Below, piece by piece: positions 1-9,241 of a stretch of DNA of 48,534 bases. The stretch is taken from positions 1-48,534 of the forward strand of contig JAFRDM010000003.1 of assembly GCA_017403885.1 (NCBI GenBank). The letters are read 5' to 3'. Each line of letters begins with the position of its first letter. Position 1 is the stretch's first letter. The translations under genes and the position numbers were made by a program. This DNA is from Oscillospiraceae bacterium (GTDB lineage Bacteria > Bacillota > Clostridia > Oscillospirales > Oscillospiraceae). The notes beneath the pieces are model-generated. The model saw only the letters and a list, made by a program, of their open reading frames with translations, was not told the DNA's origin and did not search any database.

Positions 1-100
1 GATTGGCCGGCCGCAGCGGCAGAAGCGGTATTTGCGCTTTCTGTCCGAATAACACCTGGAGGATGTTACGAATACGTTTCCGTTAAATCTATACAATAGT

Positions 101-128
101 ATTATAGCAAAATAACGGTTTGCGTCAA
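101..128 (-). promoter_or_regulatory. sigma-A promoter reading out of the window
   Basis: On the minus strand TTGACG (123-128) is followed after 16 bases by TATAAT (101-106). It points left, so it would drive a gene lying outside the window. Confidence 0.5.
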
Positions 129-317
129 CGAAATCTTTTATGTTTTTCTGAATTTTGGGTTTTATGACGAAACAGGAGGCTGATTCCTGTATATATATAC
201 AGGTCTTTTCCTTCCTTTTCACAAGCAGTTGTCAATAATTTGCGGAAATTTTCGGACTCCCTTCGGCAATTTTCGTTCCGTTTTCCAGATGATTTCAAAG
301 CGGCGCTTGTCCCTTGT

Positions 318-362
318 TGCGAAAACAGCCTGCAGGGTCCGAACCGGATCCGGCAGGCTGTT
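318..362 (-). terminator. terminator of the iol operon
   Basis: Arms at 353-362 and 324-333 (AACAGCCTGC pairing with GCAGGCTGTT on the minus strand) form a 10-bp stem followed by TTTT. It lies 27 bases downstream of the iolG stop, so it plausibly ends the long leftward operon. Confidence 0.7.
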
Positions 363-388
363 CGTCCATTCAGTTTTTGGGAGAGGCC

Positions 389-1426
389 TTACAGATAGAG
401 CGCGGGCTTCTCTATGGTCTCCACCTTGAGGAACCGGGAGGTCCCGCGGGAGGCGTTCAGGGCGTCGCCGGCCACGCAGGCCACATAGCCGTCCCATGCG
501 GAGGGGCCGGTCAACTGTCCTCTGTGCACGGAATCCACCCAGGCGCACAGCTCGATATCGTAGGCCTCGATGAAGCGCTCCTTCCAGTCGGTCATGATGG
601 GCATGCACTCGGCGGGCTTCAGGCTGTCCCAGCCGGCGGGGCGGGCGCGGCGCACCACAGCGTAGGGGTCAGGCAGCTTCACGGTGCCGTTTTCGCAGAC
701 CACCTCGCACTGGATATCGTAGCCGTAGCCGTCGGCCACCTGGACCTCCACGTCGATGAAGCAGCCCTTTTTAGTGCGCAGCAGCACGACCTGCGGGTTG
801 TCGTAGCCCTTGTTGGAGTTGGCGCTCTGGCGTACGCGCACGCACTGGGCGTCCTCGTACTCGTCGCCCAGCAGCCAGCGGCAGATGTCCAGCTCGTGGA
901 TGGCCACGTTGGTGATGCCGTTCTCGGTCTGGAAGCCCGGACCCTGGGAGACGTTGCGGTGGCAGGCCTTGATGAGCAGCGGCGCACCGATCTCGCCGGA
1001 GTCGATGATGCGCTTCATCTCGGCGTAGCCCCGGTCGTAGCGGCGCATGAAGCCCACCTGCACCAGGCGCTTGCCGATCTCCAGCTCGCGGGCGATGATC
1101 TCCTCGCAGTCGGCGGCATTCTGGCTCAGCGGCTTTTCGCAGAAGCACCACTTCTCGTGCTTGAGCACCTCCATCACATAGTCGTGATGGGTGGAGTCGA
1201 TGGAGGTGATGACCACGGCCTCCACCTCGGGGTCGGCGATCATGCCCTTGCAGTCGCTGCCGAAGGAGCAGATGCCATATTTGGCGGCCAGATCGTCCGC
1301 GCTTTTGGCGGTGTTGGAGCTGACGGCCACGACGGTGGCGCCGGGCACCTTCTCGATGATGCGGCGGCAGTGATCCTTGCCGATCGCGCCGCAGCCGATG
1401 AGACCGATTTTCAGAATCTTATCCAA
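389..1426 (-). CDS. iolG: inositol 2-dehydrogenase (Gfo/Idh/MocA family)
   Basis: The 345-residue protein should oxidise myo-inositol to 2-keto-myo-inositol with NAD in the cytoplasm, the first step of inositol breakdown. The N-terminal Rossmann fold shows GLIGCGAIG at residues 8-16. The Gfo/Idh/MocA active-site motif EKP is at 97-99, and the second motif, HELD with His177 and Asp180, sits where the family keeps its catalytic pair. The start is TTG at 1424-1426, chosen because AGGAGG lies just upstream and the fold begins there. It is the last gene of the operon and follows iolD by 13 bases. Gfo/Idh/MocA substrate ranges are broad, so scyllo-inositol or a related polyol is possible; the iolEBD neighbours favour inositol. 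Confidence 0.88.
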   Translation of the reverse strand: MDKILKIGLIGCGAIGKDHCRRIIEKVPGATVVAVSSNTAKSADDLAAKYGICSFGSDCKGMIADPEVEAVVITSIDSTHHDYVMEVLKHEKWCFCEKPLSQNAADCEEIIARELEIGKRLVQVGFMRRYDRGYAEMKRIIDSGEIGAPLLIKACHRNVSQGPGFQTENGITNVAIHELDICRWLLGDEYEDAQCVRVRQSANSNKGYDNPQVVLLRTKKGCFIDVEVQVADGYGYDIQCEVVCENGTVKLPDPYAVVRRARPAGWDSLKPAECMPIMTDWKERFIEAYDIELCAWVDSVHRGQLTGPSAWDGYVACVAGDALNASRGTSRFLKVETIEKPALYL

Positions 1427-1439
1427 GGTGTTATCCTCC

Positions 1440-3365
1440 TTAATATTTCCGCGCCGTTTCGACGTGGGACTTGGTATCCTCGTATGCCGCCAGGTTCCGC
1501 GGGTTCTCGCTGGCCTCGGTATCGCCCACGCGCCACCAGGAGCCGTAGCCCTCGGTCATGCTCTTGGGCAGCACACGGATGTCGAAGAGCACCGGCACGT
1601 CCTTGATGAACTTGGCCTCCGCGATGGCGGCGCGCAGCTCGTCGAGCGTGCGGACGGTGTAGCCCTTGCAGCCGTAGCCCTCGGCGATTTTTGCGAAGTC
1701 CACAGCCATGAAGGGGCCGGAGTGGGCGCCGTCCTCGCCGCGGAAGCGCAGTTCGGTGCAGAGGGTGTCGTTGCCGTGGCCCACCTGCAGGTTGTTGATG
1801 CAGCCGAAGCTGGCGTTGTTGAAAAGGCAGACGTTGATCTTCTTGTGTTCCTGCAGCGCCGTCAGCAGTTCCGAGTGCAGCATGACAAAGCTGCCGTCGC
1901 CAGCCATGGCGTACACGTCCCGGTCGCCGATGGCGTATTTCACACCCAGCGCGCCGGAGACCTCGTAGCCCATGCAGGAGTAGCCGTACTCCATGTGGTA
2001 GGTGTCCACGGCCTTGGGGCGCCACATGCGCTGCATGTCGCCGGGCAGGGAACCGGAGGCGCCGATGACCACGTCCTGCGGGTCGATGGCCTCGTTGATG
2101 ACGCCCAGCACGGCCGTCTGGGTCAGCGCCGCGTCCAGATCCTCCGCAAAGCGGAAGGCGGAGGCGGCGTTGGCGTCATTGACCTCAGGCACGTAGTCCG
2201 GGCCGAAGCTGATGCCGTCCAGGCGCTTGAGCTCGGTCTTCCAGCGGGCGATGGCCTGGTCCACCTCGGTGGTATAGGGGGCCTTGTAGCCCTTCAGGGC
2301 CGCCTGCAGGGCGGGCAGGGCGCGCTTGGCGTCCGCCACCACGGGGACGGCGGCGTCCATCTTCACCGCCTGGAACTCGGAGACGTTGATGTTGACGAAT
2401 TTCGCGTCGTCCCGGAACAGCCACTTGGAGGAGGTGGTGAAGTCGGTGTAGCGGGTGCCGACACCGATGATCATGTCCGCGTCCCTGGCGATCTCGTTGG
2501 CGGCGGAACAGCCGGTGACGCCGATGCCGCCCAGATTCAGCGGGTGATCCCACACGACGGCGCTCTTGCCCGCCTGCGTCTCGCCGAAGGGGATGCCGGT
2601 CGCCTCGGCGAAGCTGCGGAATTCTTCATGCGCCTCGCTGTAACGCACGCCGCCGCCGCAGATGAGCAGGGGCTTTTTGGCGCTGCGGATCAGCGCTGCG
2701 GCCTCCTCGACGGCCTCCGCCTCCGGCAGGCGGCGGGCCAGCCGGTGGACCCGCTTGCGGAAGAAGCTCACGGGATAGTCGTAGGCCTCGCCCTCCACGT
2801 CCTGGGGCAGCGCGATGCACACGGCGCCGGTGTTGGCCGGGTCCGTCAGCACGCGCATGGCAGAAATCATCGCGCTCATCAGCTGCTCGGGGCGGACGAT
2901 GCGGTCCCAGTAGCGGCAGACGGGCCGGAAGGCGTCGTTGGTGGAGAGGGACAGATCGTGGATCTGCTCCACCTGCTGCAGCACCGGGTCGGGCTGGCGG
3001 CAGGCGTACACGTCCCCGGGCAGAATCAGCACCGGGATGTTGTTGGCCGTGGCAGTAGCGGCAGCGGTGACCATGTTGGCAGCGCCGGGGCCGACGGAGC
3101 TGGTGACGGCGATGATCTTTTTTCGCTTGCACTGGCGGGCGAAGGCTACGGCGGTGTGGGCCATGCCCTGCTCGTTCTTGCCCTGCCAGACCTGCAGGCG
3201 ATGGGCTTCCTGCCCCAGCGCCTGGCCCAGGCCGACCACGTTGCCGTGGCCGGGCAGCATGATCACGCCCTCCACAAAGGGGTGCTCGATGCGGTCATAG
3301 GCGATGTACTGGTTTTCCAGAAAGCGGACCAGAGCCTGCGCCATGGTCAGTCTCACGGTTTTCAT
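1440..3365 (-). CDS. iolD: 3D-(3,5/4)-trihydroxycyclohexane-1,2-dione hydrolase
   Basis: This 641-residue thiamine-diphosphate enzyme opens the ring of the diketo inositol derivative to give 5-deoxy-D-glucuronate. The family signature [10 protein letters not shown] is at residues 39-48 and the cofactor-activating glutamate lies in NEQGMAH (Glu65). The ThDP/Mg motif begins at GDGSF and ends in NN, roughly residues 485-515. Length matches IolD from Bacillus (about 640). The ATG at 3363-3365 has GGAGGT upstream. It sits between iolB and iolG. Similarity to acetolactate synthase is expected for the superfamily, but the N-terminal signature and the context make IolD the clear call. Confidence 0.95.
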   Translation of the reverse strand: MKTVRLTMAQALVRFLENQYIAYDRIEHPFVEGVIMLPGHGNVVGLGQALGQEAHRLQVWQGKNEQGMAHTAVAFARQCKRKKIIAVTSSVGPGAANMVTAAATATANNIPVLILPGDVYACRQPDPVLQQVEQIHDLSLSTNDAFRPVCRYWDRIVRPEQLMSAMISAMRVLTDPANTGAVCIALPQDVEGEAYDYPVSFFRKRVHRLARRLPEAEAVEEAAALIRSAKKPLLICGGGVRYSEAHEEFRSFAEATGIPFGETQAGKSAVVWDHPLNLGGIGVTGCSAANEIARDADMIIGVGTRYTDFTTSSKWLFRDDAKFVNINVSEFQAVKMDAAVPVVADAKRALPALQAALKGYKAPYTTEVDQAIARWKTELKRLDGISFGPDYVPEVNDANAASAFRFAEDLDAALTQTAVLGVINEAIDPQDVVIGASGSLPGDMQRMWRPKAVDTYHMEYGYSCMGYEVSGALGVKYAIGDRDVYAMAGDGSFVMLHSELLTALQEHKKINVCLFNNASFGCINNLQVGHGNDTLCTELRFRGEDGAHSGPFMAVDFAKIAEGYGCKGYTVRTLDELRAAIAEAKFIKDVPVLFDIRVLPKSMTEGYGSWWRVGDTEASENPRNLAAYEDTKSHVETARKY

Positions 3366-3377
3366 AGCCTTACCTCC

Positions 3378-4178
3378 TTAGCCTTTGAAAATATGGTCGT
3401 TGGCGTCCGGCTGCCAGAGCCAGGCGTGCTCCGGATCGTCGATCCGGGTCTTCCTCCACGGGTCGCCGTCCAGATGGCGGATGCCCCAGGCGTAGCACAT
3501 GGCGTAGCCCGGCGCGGTGACCTGGGAGTGGAAGCCGGATGTGATGACGCTCATGCCGTTGTGACCGGTCCTGTAGATCTCGCCGTTGGCAAAGCCCGCG
3601 CCGAAGCCGTCGGGATAGTCGAAGCGGTAGAAATAGACCTCCGGCTGGGGGTGGTGGTGGGGCGGATAGCTGGACCACTTGCCGGGATAATTCAGCACCT
3701 CGCCCAGCACCATGTTGGAAAAAGGCGCGTTGTCATAGTCGAAGAAGGTCTTGATCTCCCGGCGCATGGCGCCCATCAGCTCGCCGTTGGCCCCGGCGTG
3801 CTGGGTCTGCACGGTCTCGGGGGTGAACATCACGGGCTCGTAGTCCCGCTCGTTCACGGTCTTCTGAATGTAGAGCTCACTGTGCTCCTTCGCGCAGAGC
3901 GTGATCCTTGTGCGGCGCGGAGCCAGCAGGCAGTAGGCCTCGTAACGGAAGCAGTCCGGCCGCTTGGCCGCACAGGTCTCCCCGTTCCAGACGATCTCCA
4001 CCGCGCCTGCAAAGAGCAGCACGGCGCATTCCTTCTCCGGCTCCTCGATCACGTATTCGTCTCCCGCCTCCATCAGCAGCAGACCAACGTCCATCTGAGT
4101 GCCCAGATCATCCGTGTCCGCGTCGATGTAGACGTTATAGCCCCGCTTGAGCCGGTCGTTCGGGTTCATGTAGGTCAT
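3378..4178 (-). CDS. iolB: 5-deoxy-glucuronate isomerase
   Basis: IolB converts 5-deoxy-D-glucuronate to 2-deoxy-5-keto-D-gluconate in the cytoplasm. The protein has the double-cupin look of the family, with the metal-binding block GKWSSYPPHHHPQPEVYFYRF-type sequence (HHH then a Glu) near residue 175 and a second metal-type region around the GFHSQ segment. I place the start at the ATG 4176-4178, which has GAGG six bases upstream; a GTG at 4188-4190 overlapping the iolE stop is the alternative and would add four residues. Length (about 266) is normal for IolB. It lies between iolE and iolD in the operon. Confidence 0.92.
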   Translation of the reverse strand: MTYMNPNDRLKRGYNVYIDADTDDLGTQMDVGLLLMEAGDEYVIEEPEKECAVLLFAGAVEIVWNGETCAAKRPDCFRYEAYCLLAPRRTRITLCAKEHSELYIQKTVNERDYEPVMFTPETVQTQHAGANGELMGAMRREIKTFFDYDNAPFSNMVLGEVLNYPGKWSSYPPHHHPQPEVYFYRFDYPDGFGAGFANGEIYRTGHNGMSVITSGFHSQVTAPGYAMCYAWGIRHLDGDPWRKTRIDDPEHAWLWQPDANDHIFKG

Positions 4179-4186
4179 GGGCTGCC

Positions 4187-5088
4187 TCACAGTCCGGTAT
4201 GCGCGCGGATGTAGCTGCGGCCCTTGATGGCGTACTCCAGCGGATCGGCTTTGGCCGGGTCCTGCTCGGCCTCCACCAGCAGCCAGCCCTGATAGCCGGC
4301 GTCCGCCAGCACGCGGAAGACAGGGTCAAAGTCCACGTCGCCGTCGCCGGGCACGGTGAAGGCGCCGTTGCGCACGGCGGTGAGGAAGCTCCAGTTGTTC
4401 TTCCGGACCTCTTCCACCACCGAAAGGCGCATGTCCTTCAGATGCACGTGGCCTACCCGGTCCACATACTTTTTCAGCATGGTCAGCGGGTCCTCCCGGC
4501 AAAGGTGAAGTGGCCGGTATCGTAGCAGAGGAAGACGGCCTCGGGGTCGGTGTTGGCCATCATGCGGTCGGTCTCCGCGGAGGTCTGCACCACGGTGCCC
4601 ATGTGGTGGTGGAAGCAGAGCTTGAAGCCGCGCCCGCGCGCCACGCGGCCCAGCTTGTTGAGGCCATCGCAGAAGCGGTCCCACTCGGCGTCGTTCATCA
4701 CGTACTTGTGCCCGCCGGTGAGGATGGGCACGTCGGTCCTGCCCTGAATGGAATAGCTCTGCTCGCTGACGTTGATGCGGTTGGCGCCGACGGCGGCGAG
4801 AAAGTCCAGCTCCCGGATGAAGTCAGCCTCCACCTCCTCATAGGGTTTGGTCAGCAGGAAGGAGGAGAACCATCGGCTGGCGATGCGCATACCGCGCAGA
4901 TCCAGCTGCTTTTTCAGCTCCGCGGGGTCGCTGGGGTACTTGTTGCCGATCTCGCAGCCGGTGAAGCCCGCCAGCGCCATCTCGCTGACGGTCTGCTTGA
5001 AGGTGTTCTCCGCGCCCAGCTCCGGCATGTCGTCGTTGCACCAGCCGATGGGCGCGATGCCCAGAAAGACGTTTTTGGTATCGAACAT
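4187..5088 (-). pseudogene. iolE: inosose dehydratase, frameshifted
   Basis: IolE dehydrates 2-keto-myo-inositol to the trihydroxy dione. Two overlapping frames together give one full-length (about 299 aa) IolE-like TIM-barrel protein. The first, from ATG 5086-5088 with GGAAGGAG upstream, runs through CFHHHMGT to [11 protein letters not shown] and then stops at once. The second resumes with [21 protein letters not shown] and continues to the end at 4187. The two frames join at the CCC run at 4495-4497 (plus strand), where one additional C would restore the reading frame. Nothing else in the gene looks damaged, so this is either a very recent mutation, a phase-variable homopolymer or a sequence/assembly error. 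Confidence 0.85.
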
Positions 5089-5107
5089 GTGTCTGCTCCT
5101 TCCTCTG

Positions 5108-6172
5108 TTATCGGTTGAAATGGTCTACGAGACCCTTGAAGTCGATGCCGTTGTCCACGACGCCCAGGCTCACGGAGAGCTCGGTCAGTTCCTTGGCCAG
5201 CGCTTCGCTGACGGAGAAGCCGCTCTTTTTCACTTCTTCGAACTTGCGGTACTCAATCTCGCCGGGCAGGAAGATCTCCTGCACGCCGGGGGCCTTGCGC
5301 CCGTCCTTCATCATGCGCACATAGCGGTCCACCCGGGCCTTGAACTCCTCGATCGGCATGAATTTTCTGGGATCGATGAGGATGATGCAGAAGCCGGTGT
5401 TCTCCTTCTCCAGCTTGGAGAAGAGCCCCAGATCGGTGCCGAAGCAGGCGCCGGAGAACATGGTGCTCAGCACGTCCACCATCACGGCCAGGCCGTAGCC
5501 CTTATGGCCGGCAATCGGCGACAGGGAGAAGGCCTTGGACGGGTCCGTGGTGGGAGCGCCGTCATAGTCCTTGGCCCACTCGGCAGGAATGGCCTGACCC
5601 TCCCGCTCGCAGGCCTGGATCTTGCCCATGGCCACGCAGGTGGTGGAGATGTCCATCACAATAGGGTACTCCTCCCCCGCCGGCACGCCGAGAATGATCG
5701 GGTTCGTGCCGATCAGCCGGTCCGCGCCGCCGAAGGGCGAGGTGAAGGCATAGGTGTTGCAGCAGACCAAGGCGACCATATCGTCCGCCGCGGCACGCCA
5801 GCCGTAGTAGGAGCCGCAGCCGATGTTGGCGTTGTGCACGCCGCTGGCCATGGCGATGCCGTATTCCTTCGCCTTGAGCAGCGCCTCGTCGTAAGCCTTG
5901 TTTACGGAAACGATTCCGGAGCCGTTATCACAGTCGAACACCATCACGGCCTGTTTGTCAAGTATTTTCTGAAAATTCGGGCGGTTGTTCAGAGAACCGG
6001 CCTTGATCTGGCGCAGATAGCGGGTCAGCCGGGACAGGCCGTGGGAGTAGACACCGGTGAAGTCCGAGTGCGCGATGACCTTAGCGATGATCCCCGCGTC
6101 CTCCTCGGGAAAGTCCGAGGCGGTCAGAATGCCCCTGACCAGGGCGATCTCTTCTTCATAGCTGATAAACAT
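5108..6172 (-). CDS. Ldh2-type malate/L-lactate (2-hydroxyacid) dehydrogenase
   Basis: This 354-residue protein belongs to the Ldh2/malate-sulfolactate-ureidoglycolate dehydrogenase family, NAD(P)-dependent oxidoreductases of 2-hydroxy acids that do not use a Rossmann fold. Family marks are SHG near residue 45 (the catalytic His region), NxxIGCGSYYG, and the nucleotide-binding block GTNPIILGVP followed by a loop with PIVMDISTT and AGHKGYGLA. The ATG at 6170-6172 is chosen because AGGAGG stands just upstream; it overlaps the end of the LarA-family gene by 17 bases. Known members act on malate, sulfolactate, ureidoglycolate or diketogulonate. From the operon I infer malate as substrate (see findings), but this is not shown by the sequence alone. 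Confidence 0.8.
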   Translation of the reverse strand: MFISYEEEIALVRGILTASDFPEEDAGIIAKVIAHSDFTGVYSHGLSRLTRYLRQIKAGSLNNRPNFQKILDKQAVMVFDCDNGSGIVSVNKAYDEALLKAKEYGIAMASGVHNANIGCGSYYGWRAAADDMVALVCCNTYAFTSPFGGADRLIGTNPIILGVPAGEEYPIVMDISTTCVAMGKIQACEREGQAIPAEWAKDYDGAPTTDPSKAFSLSPIAGHKGYGLAVMVDVLSTMFSGACFGTDLGLFSKLEKENTGFCIILIDPRKFMPIEEFKARVDRYVRMMKDGRKAPGVQEIFLPGEIEYRKFEEVKKSGFSVSEALAKELTELSVSLGVVDNGIDFKGLVDHFNR

Positions 6173-7439
6173 CAGTGGAACCTCCTGTTGATGGGATGAT
6201 TCTCGGCAGCGTCGAGCCGCCGAAGGGCATGGCCAGCACCGTGGCCGCCGGTCCCAGCTCCGCAAAGGCCGCATCCAGCGCCGCCTGGGCGGAGGGCATC
6301 GGCGTCAGGAAGATGGAGCGGACGAAATCCGGCTCCAGGTCTGAGACCAGGAAAATTTTCGCCTTCTGCAGCGTCATCGCAATGGCCGCCGCCTTGTGGC
6401 CGCCCAGCTGGAAATCCCGGCCGATGCGCTCCACCATGGCCTCCGGCGAGGGAGACGTGGTCATCCACTCCTGGAACACACGCTCCCCCAGGCCCTCCCT
6501 GCAGGAGCCGATCAGGACGATGACGCCGCCCTGACGCACCGCGTGGCGGGCGTTATCCAGGGCCTTCTGGGTCTGGTACAGGTTCAGATCCTTGGGCGCG
6601 CCCCCCTGGCTGACGATCACGATGTCCGCCGGGGCGGGCAGGGGCTTGAGATAGATGGTGTCCAGGAAGGCGCAGAGCTCCCGATGGGCGGCCTTCACGT
6701 CGCCCGCGGCGGCCCGCAGGATCTCCTTGTGCTCCCCCAGCACCACGTTCAGAATGAAGTCGATGCCGCAGACGGCCCCGGCCTCCTCGATGTCCATGCG
6801 CAGCGGGTTCGAATCCAGCGCGCCGGCGCAGGCCTCCGGCCGCACCATCATCGAATGGTTGGCCTGGATGGCGGCGCGGGTGGAGCAGCCGGGCATGATG
6901 GCCTTGGCTCCGCCGGAATAACCGGCAAAGTAGTGATACTCCACGTTGCCGAGACAGATCCGGCGGTCCGCCTCCGCCACGGCGCGGGTGATATCCACGG
7001 GCGTGCCCGCTTTTGTCATCCCCAGATGCACGCAGTCATCCGGGTCGCTGTCCACGCAGCGGATCTCCTGCCAGGCCCGCTCCCCAGCCAGCTTCCGCTT
7101 TTCCTCATCTGTCTGGTGCCGGTGGCTGCCCAGGGCGAAGACCAGGGTGATGTCCTCTTTTCGCACGCCCGCGGCGTACAGCTCGTCCAGCAGAGCGGGC
7201 ATCACCTTGGCCGTGGGCATGGGACGGGTCAGGTCGCTGGTGATGATAGCCACGGTCTCGCCCGGGCGGACGATCTCCGCCAGCCGGGGGGCCCCTGTCG
7301 GCTCAGCCAGAGCGCGGCGGACCTCCGCCTCCTCCGAGAGAGGGGCGGGGGCGGCGTTGGCCCGCAGGATTCCCAGCAGATTGTTCTCGGGGACCTCCAC
7401 GCTCTGGACGCCGGTTCCCATTCCGAAATCCAGCTTCAT
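6156..7439 (-). CDS. LarA-family nickel-pincer 2-hydroxyacid racemase/epimerase
   Basis: The 427-residue protein belongs to the LarA (DUF2088) family, which uses a nickel-pincer cofactor derived from nicotinic acid to racemise or epimerise 2-hydroxy acids by hydride transfer. The expected residues are visible: SDLTRP at 68-73, the histidine pair in GSHRHQT (His106, His108), and EYHYFAGYSGGAKAIMPG with His169 and Lys179, the lysine that tethers the cofactor in LarA. Family members are known to act on lactate, malate and gluconate among others. The ATG at 7437-7439 overlaps the upstream transketolase stop as ATGA. No larB, larC or larE cofactor-making genes occur in this window, so the cofactor would have to come from elsewhere in the genome. 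I infer malate as a plausible substrate. Confidence 0.85.
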   Translation of the reverse strand: MKLDFGMGTGVQSVEVPENNLLGILRANAAPAPLSEEAEVRRALAEPTGAPRLAEIVRPGETVAIITSDLTRPMPTAKVMPALLDELYAAGVRKEDITLVFALGSHRHQTDEEKRKLAGERAWQEIRCVDSDPDDCVHLGMTKAGTPVDITRAVAEADRRICLGNVEYHYFAGYSGGAKAIMPGCSTRAAIQANHSMMVRPEACAGALDSNPLRMDIEEAGAVCGIDFILNVVLGEHKEILRAAAGDVKAAHRELCAFLDTIYLKPLPAPADIVIVSQGGAPKDLNLYQTQKALDNARHAVRQGGVIVLIGSCREGLGERVFQEWMTTSPSPEAMVERIGRDFQLGGHKAAAIAMTLQKAKIFLVSDLEPDFVRSIFLTPMPSAQAALDAAFAELGPAATVLAMPFGGSTLPRIIPSTGGSTDVYQL

Positions 7440-8401
7440 TGCACTTTCCTCTTCAACACATCCCGGGCGGCCTCGACAATGTGCGCGGCGGTGAGGCCGA
7501 AGCGCTCCTGCAGGTAGCCCTGGGGGCCTACCTCGCCGAACTCATCCTCGACCGCCACAAAGGCCGCGGGCGTGGGGCGGCGCTCTGCCAGAACCTCGCT
7601 GACGGCGCAGCACAGGCCGCCGAAGCGGTTGTGGTTCTCCGCCACGACGACAGCGCCGGTTTTTTCCGCCCAGGCGGCGACGGCGTCGGCGTCCAGAGGC
7701 TTGATGGTGAAGAGATCCACCACGGCGGCGGAAACGCCCTGCCGTTCCAGCACATCGGCCGCCTGCAGGGCCTCATGGATCATGATGCCGCAGGCGAAGA
7801 TCACAAGATCCGTCCCCTCCCGCAGCGTCACGGCCCTGCCGATGGGCAGCTCGCTGCCGTCGGCGTAGACACGGGCGTACTGCTTGCGGCCCACGCGGAT
7901 GTATTTCACGCCGGGCCGGTCCTTGCACTGGCGCAGGACGCTGATGAGCATGGTGGGGTCGGTCACATCGATCACCGTGGCGCCGGGCACGGCGCGGTAC
8001 AGAGCCACGTCCTCAAAAGGCATATGGGTGCCGCCGTTGAGGGTGGCGGTGACGCCGGGATCAGTGCCGATGACCGTAATATCGTTTTTCGCGTAGCCGC
8101 CGGACAGGAAGACCTGATCGAAGCAGCGGCGGGAGGCGAAGGGGCCGAAGGTGTGCACGATGGGCTTGAAACCCGCGGAAGCCAGACCGCAGGCCACGCC
8201 GATCATATTGGCCTCGGCGATGCCGCAGTTGATCGCCCGGTCCGGGTTGGCGGCCGCCCACTTGGCGGTGCCGATGCAGTTCATCAGATCCGCGTCCAGA
8301 TAGATCAGATCCGGGTCCTCCGCGGCCAGAGCCGGGATCTGCTCGCCCAGCACGGCCTTGCAGAGGCGGGGATCCATGCTGCCGTCATATACGATCTTCA
8401 T
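7436..8401 (-). CDS. transketolase, C-terminal subunit
   Basis: This 321-residue protein carries the pyrimidine-binding and C-terminal domains of a split transketolase. Together with the adjacent N-terminal subunit it would move two-carbon ketol units between sugars using thiamine diphosphate. It has the expected GIAEANMIGVACGLA segment (with the ThDP-activating glutamate), the FASRRCFDQ stretch, and a C-terminal transketolase domain with VVDLFTIKPLD and AENHNRFGGL. The ATG at 8399-8401 with GGGAGG upstream overlaps the previous stop as ATGA, indicating coupled translation of the two halves. Split transketolases occur in archaea and clostridia and also in dedicated catabolic routes such as the sulfo-transketolase pathway, which is relevant to the present context. 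Confidence 0.88.
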   Translation of the reverse strand: MKIVYDGSMDPRLCKAVLGEQIPALAAEDPDLIYLDADLMNCIGTAKWAAANPDRAINCGIAEANMIGVACGLASAGFKPIVHTFGPFASRRCFDQVFLSGGYAKNDITVIGTDPGVTATLNGGTHMPFEDVALYRAVPGATVIDVTDPTMLISVLRQCKDRPGVKYIRVGRKQYARVYADGSELPIGRAVTLREGTDLVIFACGIMIHEALQAADVLERQGVSAAVVDLFTIKPLDADAVAAWAEKTGAVVVAENHNRFGGLCCAVSEVLAERRPTPAAFVAVEDEFGEVGPQGYLQERFGLTAAHIVEAARDVLKRKVQ

Positions 8402-9240
8402 GCTTCCACCTCCCAGGCCTTGATCTCTTCCCTGAGCTGAGCCGTCCATCGCTCATACTGCTCATCGCTGATGGGCAGACTGTGGTTCATGGTTTTTTCG
8501 GCCACTTCGGGGATGCCGGCACCCTTTACAGTGTCGAGCACGATGGCGTAAGGCTTCTCGCCGTCGGCGCGGGTGCGCTCGAGGGCGGGGATCAGAGCGT
8601 CGACGTCGTTGCCGTCCACCTTGACGGTGTCGAAGCCGAAAGCCTCGAACTTGGCCACATAGTCGCCCATGGGGTAGACATCTTTGGTCCAGCCGTCCAG
8701 CTGGCGCTTGTTCCAGTCAAGCAGCACGACGAGATTCCCCAGCTTCTTGGCCGCGGCAAAGGCCAGCGCCTCCCAGACCTGGCCCTCGTTGCTCTCGCCG
8801 TCGCCCAGGATCAGGAAGGTGCGGCTGTCGTAGCCGCGGAGCCTGTCGCCCAGGGCCATGCCGCAGGCGAGAGAGCTGCCCTGGCCCAGGGAGCCGGTGG
8901 TCATGTCTACGCCGGGGGTCTTGTTCCGGTCGCAGTGGCTGGGCAGGTGAGTGCCGGGCCGGTTCATGGTCTTCAGCTCCTCATAGGGAAAGAAGCCCTT
9001 CAGCGCCAGGGTGCCGTATACCGCCGGACCCGCGTGGCCCTTGGAGCAGACAAGCTTGTCCCGCTCCGGCCATTTGGGGTTTTGCGGATCATAGCGCATT
9101 TCCCGGCCGTAGAGCACGGCCAGCACGTCGGCGATACTCAGCGCGCCGCCCACATGACCTGAGCCGATGGCGTGGATGGCCTCGATGGCGGCGATCCGGA
9201 TTTCCGCCGCGAAGGCCTTAAGTTTTCTGGATTCGTCCAT
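8398..9240 (-). CDS. transketolase, N-terminal subunit
   Basis: The 280-residue protein is the diphosphate-binding half of a split transketolase. It shows SGHVGGALS near residue 27, KGHAGPAVYG near 67, a TGSLGQGSSLACG loop, and the ThDP/Mg motif GDGESNEGQVWEA running on to LLDWN. The length is that of stand-alone N-terminal subunits. The start is ATG at 9238-9240. It begins 1 base after the PGK gene ends and is translationally coupled to the C-terminal half. Placement between iol genes and a GAPDH-PGK pair suggests a job in the same pathway rather than in general pentose phosphate metabolism. Confidence 0.9.
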   Translation of the reverse strand: MDESRKLKAFAAEIRIAAIEAIHAIGSGHVGGALSIADVLAVLYGREMRYDPQNPKWPERDKLVCSKGHAGPAVYGTLALKGFFPYEELKTMNRPGTHLPSHCDRNKTPGVDMTTGSLGQGSSLACGMALGDRLRGYDSRTFLILGDGESNEGQVWEALAFAAAKKLGNLVVLLDWNKRQLDGWTKDVYPMGDYVAKFEAFGFDTVKVDGNDVDALIPALERTRADGEKPYAIVLDTVKGAGIPEVAEKTMNHSLPISDEQYERWTAQLREEIKAWEVEA

Positions 9241-9241
9241 A

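Larger units (their letters stand above)
1..388. other. left-end non-coding stretch
   Basis: No coding region could be supported here. It contains a leftward promoter at 101-128, an 18-base perfect AT-rich palindrome at 186-203 followed by a T-rich run, and the terminator of the inositol operon at 318-362. The first 60 bases could belong to the start of a gene that leaves the window leftward, but no convincing start codon with a ribosome binding site is visible. Confidence 0.5.

Noticed and set aside
1377..4214. Very long open frame on the plus strand opposite iolD and iolB
   Set aside because: It is antisense to clear iol genes, has low-complexity Ala/Gly/Val/His composition and no ribosome binding site. 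Long antisense frames arise from GC-rich codon use.
6805..6830. GGTTCGAATCC sequence resembling a tRNA T-loop
   Set aside because: It lies inside the LarA-family coding region, and no acceptor or anticodon stems can be formed around it.
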